Shown: in pieces, positions 61,210 to 64,000 of the stretch | Numbering within the stretch: position 1 is the first letter of the stretch | Layout: each line of letters opens with the position of its first letter | DNA from: Paractinoplanes abujensis | Lineage (GTDB): Bacteria; Actinomycetota; Actinomycetes; Mycobacteriales; Micromonosporaceae | Length of the DNA stretch: 64,000 nt | Direction of reading: 5' to 3' | Assembly: GCF_014204895.1 (NCBI RefSeq) | Contig: NZ_JACHMF010000001.1 | Span: 6,200,001-6,264,000, forward strand | Position numbers and translations under genes: made by a program | Notes under the pieces: model-generated | The model's input: only the letters and a program-made list of their open reading frames with translations | Database searches by the model: none | Told to the model about the DNA's origin: nothing

Positions 61210-62898
61210 GTGGCGGAGGCAAACGCCCGGCCCCAGAACGACCCCGCGCGCTCCCCGCAGCCCGCGCCCCAGAACGACCCCGCGCGCCCCCAGCAGCCCG
61301 CGCCCCAAAATGAATCCGCGCGCTCCCAGGAGCCAGCGCCCCAAAACGATCTCGCGCGCACCCCGCAGCCCGCGCCCCAGAACGACCCCGCGCGCCCCCA
61401 GCAGCCCGCGCGACTCGAGGTTCAGAACGTCACCAAGTCCTTCGGCGCGGTCGCCGCCGTGCAAGGGGTCACCTTCCCCCTCCACCCCGGCGAGGCCCAT
61501 GCGCTGGTCGGTGAGAACGGGGCCGGCAAGTCCACCATCGTGAAGATGCTGGCCGGCGTCCACCGTCCGGACACCGGCACGCTGCGGGTCGACGGCGTCG
61601 ACGTGGATTTTGCCGGCCCCGCCGACGCCAAGGCGGCCGGCATCGCCGTCATCTATCAGGAGCCGACCCTCTTCCCCGATCTGTCAGTGGCCGAGAACAT
61701 CGCGATGGGCAACCAGCCGCTGACCAAGCTGCGGCAGATCGATCGCAAGGAGATGCACGCCAACGCCGAGCGGCTGTTCCGCCGGCTGGGTGTTCCGCTC
61801 GACCCGACGCGTCCGGCCCGTGGCTTGTCGATCGCCGATCAGCAGCTGGTCGAGATCGCGAAGGCGCTGTCGTCCGAGGCCCGGGTGCTGATCATGGATG
61901 AGCCGACCGCCGCGCTGTCCGCCGTCGAGGTGGAGCGGCTCTTCGCGGTGGTGCGGTCGCTGCGGGACGAGGGCGCCGCGATCATGTTCATCTCGCACCG
62001 GTTCGAGGAGATCACTGCCCTGTGCGAGCGGGTCACGATCATGCGGGACGGCAAGCACGTCGCCACCGAGCTGGTCGCCGACCTCAGCGTCGACGACATG
62101 ATCCGGCGCATGGTCGGGCGTGACCTGAGCGCGCTTTTCCCCAAGCAGGACGTCGAGCCGGGCGAGGTCGTGCTCGAGGTCGAGGGCCTGTCCCGCGAGG
62201 GCGTTTTCCGAGAGATCTCCTTTTCCGTACGGGCGGGAGAGATCGTCGCCTTGGCCGGGCTCGTGGGCGCGGGCCGTTCCGAGGTCATGCAGGCCGTGTT
62301 CGGCGTGGACCCGTACGACAGCGGGGTTGTCAAGGTGCACGGCAGGCGTCTCAGGAAGGGGGATCCGCGCGCCGCGATGGCCGCCGGGATGGCTCTTGTG
62401 CCCGAGGATCGCCGTCAGCAGGGCCTGGTGATGGACCTGTCGATCGAACGCAACGTGACCTTGCCGCGCGCCCGCAAGCTGGCCCGGCTGGGTCTGCTGT
62501 TCGGCGGCAGCGAGCGCGCGGCCGCCGAGACCTGGACCCGCAAGTTGCAGACCAAGCTGGGCCGGCTCTCCGACGCCGTGGGCACGCTCTCGGGCGGCAA
62601 CCAGCAGAAGGTCGTGCTGGCCAAGTGGCTGGCCACCGGGCCCAAGCTGCTGATCGTCGACGAGCCCACGCGCGGCATCGACGTCGGCACCAAGGCCGAG
62701 GTGCACCGGCTGATGTCGTCGCTCGCGGCGGACGGCCTGGCGGTCGTCATGGTCTCGTCGGAGCTGCCCGAGGTCCTGGGCATGGCCGATCGGGTCGTGG
62801 TGCTGCGCGAGGGCCGCGTCGCCGCCCAGCTCACCCGGGCTGAGGCAACCGAGGAGTCCGTGATGTACGCGGCCATGGGACAGGAGGTCGCGGCATGA
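61210..62898 (+). CDS. Sugar ABC transporter ATP-binding protein (RhaT/RbsA-like) with repeated N-terminal extension
   Basis: 562 residues from GTG 61210 (GGAGGTG 4-5 nt upstream). Residues 9-68 are five 12-residue repeats of the QNDPARxPQPAP type, absent from the family as I know it. The ABC part starts at ~70: Walker [10 protein letters not shown], then the first-domain [20 protein letters not shown] and DEPTAALS. The second ABC domain has a degenerate Walker A (GLVGAGRSE), [15 protein letters not shown] and [15 protein letters not shown]. As in the RbsA/MglA/XylG group, two cassettes on one chain. The binding protein is not in the window. Confidence 0.92.
   Translation: MAEANARPQNDPARSPQPAPQNDPARPQQPAPQNESARSQEPAPQNDLARTPQPAPQNDPARPQQPARLEVQNVTKSFGAVAAVQGVTFPLHPGEAHALVGENGAGKSTIVKMLAGVHRPDTGTLRVDGVDVDFAGPADAKAAGIAVIYQEPTLFPDLSVAENIAMGNQPLTKLRQIDRKEMHANAERLFRRLGVPLDPTRPARGLSIADQQLVEIAKALSSEARVLIMDEPTAALSAVEVERLFAVVRSLRDEGAAIMFISHRFEEITALCERVTIMRDGKHVATELVADLSVDDMIRRMVGRDLSALFPKQDVEPGEVVLEVEGLSREGVFREISFSVRAGEIVALAGLVGAGRSEVMQAVFGVDPYDSGVVKVHGRRLRKGDPRAAMAAGMALVPEDRRQQGLVMDLSIERNVTLPRARKLARLGLLFGGSERAAAETWTRKLQTKLGRLSDAVGTLSGGNQQKVVLAKWLATGPKLLIVDEPTRGIDVGTKAEVHRLMSSLAADGLAVVMVSSELPEVLGMADRVVVLREGRVAAQLTRAEATEESVMYAAMGQEVAA
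61234..61413 (+). repeat. Five 36-bp tandem repeats in the ATPase N-terminus
   Basis: Encode units of the pattern [14 protein letters not shown], five copies in frame (residues 9-68). Internal differences are mostly substitutions. Proline-rich and probably disordered. Confidence 0.85.
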
Positions 62899-62932
62899 CC
62901 GGCCGCACCGGAACGGGCCCGGGAGGCTCAGC

Positions 62933-63955
62933 ATGACGGCGACCTCGCTCGAGGCTCCCGCGGCGAAGCGGTTCGAGCCCAAGAACCTGCTCAGGACGCG
63001 CGAGCTGGGCATTGTGCTCGCGCTGGCGCTGCTCATCGCGTACACGGCGATCGACAACCCCCGCTTCTTGAGTGGTCAGAGCATCCGCGACAACCTGCTC
63101 AACACGGCCATCCTCGCGGTCATGGCCACCGGCCAGGCGATCGTGGTGATCACCCGGAACATCGACCTCAGTGTGGGCTCGGTGCTCGGCATCAGCGCGT
63201 TCACCGTGGCCACGATGATGAGCACCAACCCGGGCCTGCCGATGATCGTGGCGCTGCTGGCCGGCTTGGCCGTGGGCGCGGTGGCCGGCCTGGTCAACGG
63301 CGTTCTCGTACGCTTCGGTAAGGTGCCCGCGCTCGTCGTCACACTGGGCACGCTCTACATCTACCGCGGCATCACGTATTCGTGGGCCGGCGGCTCGCAG
63401 GTCAACGCGGACGAGCTGCCTCGGCACTTCTTGACGTTCGCCAACGACAACCTGCTGGGCATCCCCTGGCTGGTGCTGATCGCGCTGGTCGTGGTGGGCG
63501 CGGGCTCGCTGATGATGCGCAACTACCGGGTCGGGCGGGAGCTGTACGCGATGGGGTCGAGCCCCGCCGCGGCCGAGCTGGCCGGCATCAAGGTCGCCCG
63601 CAACCTGCTCGGGGCGTTCGTTCTCAGCGGCGCGCTGGCCGGGCTGGCCGGGGTGCTGTACGCGGCCCGGTTCGGCACTGTCGACGCCGCGGCCGGCACC
63701 GGCATGGAGCTCAACGTCGTGGCCGCGGTCGTGGTCGGCGGCGTGGCCGTCTTCGGCGGCAGCGGCTCGGTCTGGGGTGCGGCCCTCGGCGCCCTGCTGC
63801 TCACGGTGATCGGCAGCGCCCTGGCGGTGCTCGACATCAACCAGTTCTGGCAGCAGGCCATCGTCGGCGCGCTGATCATCCTGGCCATCTGCGCCGACCG
63901 CCTGGTCGCGGTCCGCATCGCCCGCAGCCTGCGGAAGAGGGACGCCCATGTCTGA
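62933..63955 (+). CDS. Sugar ABC transporter permease (RhaP/RbsC-like)
   Basis: 340 residues, ATG 62933 with GGGAGG upstream. About 10 membrane segments. Family motifs: SVGSVLGISAFTVATMMSTN, VNGVLVRFGKVPALVVTLGT, AELAGIKVARNLLGAFVLSG, VVGGVAVFGGSGSVWGAALG. One of the two permeases of a rhamnose-type importer. The end overlaps the next permease by 8 nt. Confidence 0.92.
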   Translation: MTATSLEAPAAKRFEPKNLLRTRELGIVLALALLIAYTAIDNPRFLSGQSIRDNLLNTAILAVMATGQAIVVITRNIDLSVGSVLGISAFTVATMMSTNPGLPMIVALLAGLAVGAVAGLVNGVLVRFGKVPALVVTLGTLYIYRGITYSWAGGSQVNADELPRHFLTFANDNLLGIPWLVLIALVVVGAGSLMMRNYRVGRELYAMGSSPAAAELAGIKVARNLLGAFVLSGALAGLAGVLYAARFGTVDAAAGTGMELNVVAAVVVGGVAVFGGSGSVWGAALGALLLTVIGSALAVLDINQFWQQAIVGALIILAICADRLVAVRIARSLRKRDAHV

Positions 63956-64000
63956 GGCCCGGAAAAGACTGACCAGCTGGGACAGCATCATCCTGGTGCT
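63948..64000 (+). CDS. Second sugar ABC permease (RhaQ-like), 3' cut by window edge
   Basis: Begins MSEARKRLTSWDSIILVL at ATG 63948, overlapping the previous stop. Only the first ~17 residues are in view. The identity is inferred from the RhaT-RhaP-RhaQ order of this operon type. Confidence 0.65.
   Translation, partial: MSEARKRLTSWDSIILV

Noticed and set aside
61234..61413. CRISPR array
   Set aside because: Repeats are contiguous and in frame within an ATPase gene, and no spacers exist.

Overview
The window is 64 kb of very GC-rich actinobacterial chromosome. Strong third-position G/C bias, frequent GTG/TTG starts, ATGA/TGATG gene overlaps, a SigE-family sigma factor, an ECF42-type sigma/DGPF pair, a DUF574 methyltransferase and several Roadblock/LC7 proteins suggest a Micromonosporaceae-like organism (Actinoplanes or a relative). 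That placement is an inference.

Layout. (1) 1-6.1 kb is the tail of a RiPP-type biosynthetic region: a truncated SagB-oxidoreductase/YcaO fusion, an MFS exporter, an ABC-F ribosome-protection ATPase, and XRE-TPR and LuxR-type regulators. (2) 6.2-8.3 kb holds a coiled-coil protein and a SigE-family sigma/anti-sigma pair, followed by tRNA-Arg(CCT). (3) 8.39-15.96 kb looks like a 7.6 kb genomic island in that tRNA. An 18-bp exact copy of the tRNA anticodon-arm segment, inside a longer imperfect copy, lies at 15,935. The island carries a phosphotransferase-like gene, a GRDP-like gene, the broken end of an AAA ATPase, two tiny membrane proteins and a helicase-PLD fusion resembling type II Mokosh anti-phage proteins. 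(4) 16-18 kb holds a small polymorphic-toxin operon and decayed T7SS-like and Uma2 genes. (5) 18-30.4 kb holds a PLP decarboxylase, a sugar-nucleotide epimerase, a secreted beta-helix protein, a lipoprotein, tandem PHP phosphoesterases, an EAL-HDOD protein, an SDR, the ECF42 sigma pair and a LacI regulator. (6) 30.6-38.6 kb holds a histidine kinase lacking its catalytic half, a SAH riboswitch with ahcY, a cation/proton antiporter and a TetR-ABC exporter operon with a leaderless start. (7) 38.6-49 kb holds an M4 metalloprotease, a solute-binding lipoprotein coupled to a GGDEF-EAL protein, NhaA, two secreted proteins, a DUF1707 protein and a DUF574 methyltransferase. (8) 49-64 kb is an L-rhamnose-type regulon with a four-gene Roadblock cluster in the middle.

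How the genes work together. The 56.7-to-49.1 kb minus-strand operon encodes a bifunctional aldolase/lactaldehyde dehydrogenase, a rhamnulokinase, LutABC (L-lactate to pyruvate) and an arabinose/fucose-isomerase-family protein. These form a complete route from a 6-deoxyhexose to DHAP plus pyruvate. A LacI regulator and a divergent ABC sugar importer lie at 60-64 kb. The palindrome TGAAACRTTTCA occurs once before the catabolic operon and twice before the importer, so one repressor probably controls both. Between lutB and lutC a 32-bp repeat creates a chain of ATGA-coupled 11-codon mini-ORFs, the most unusual small-scale structure in the window.
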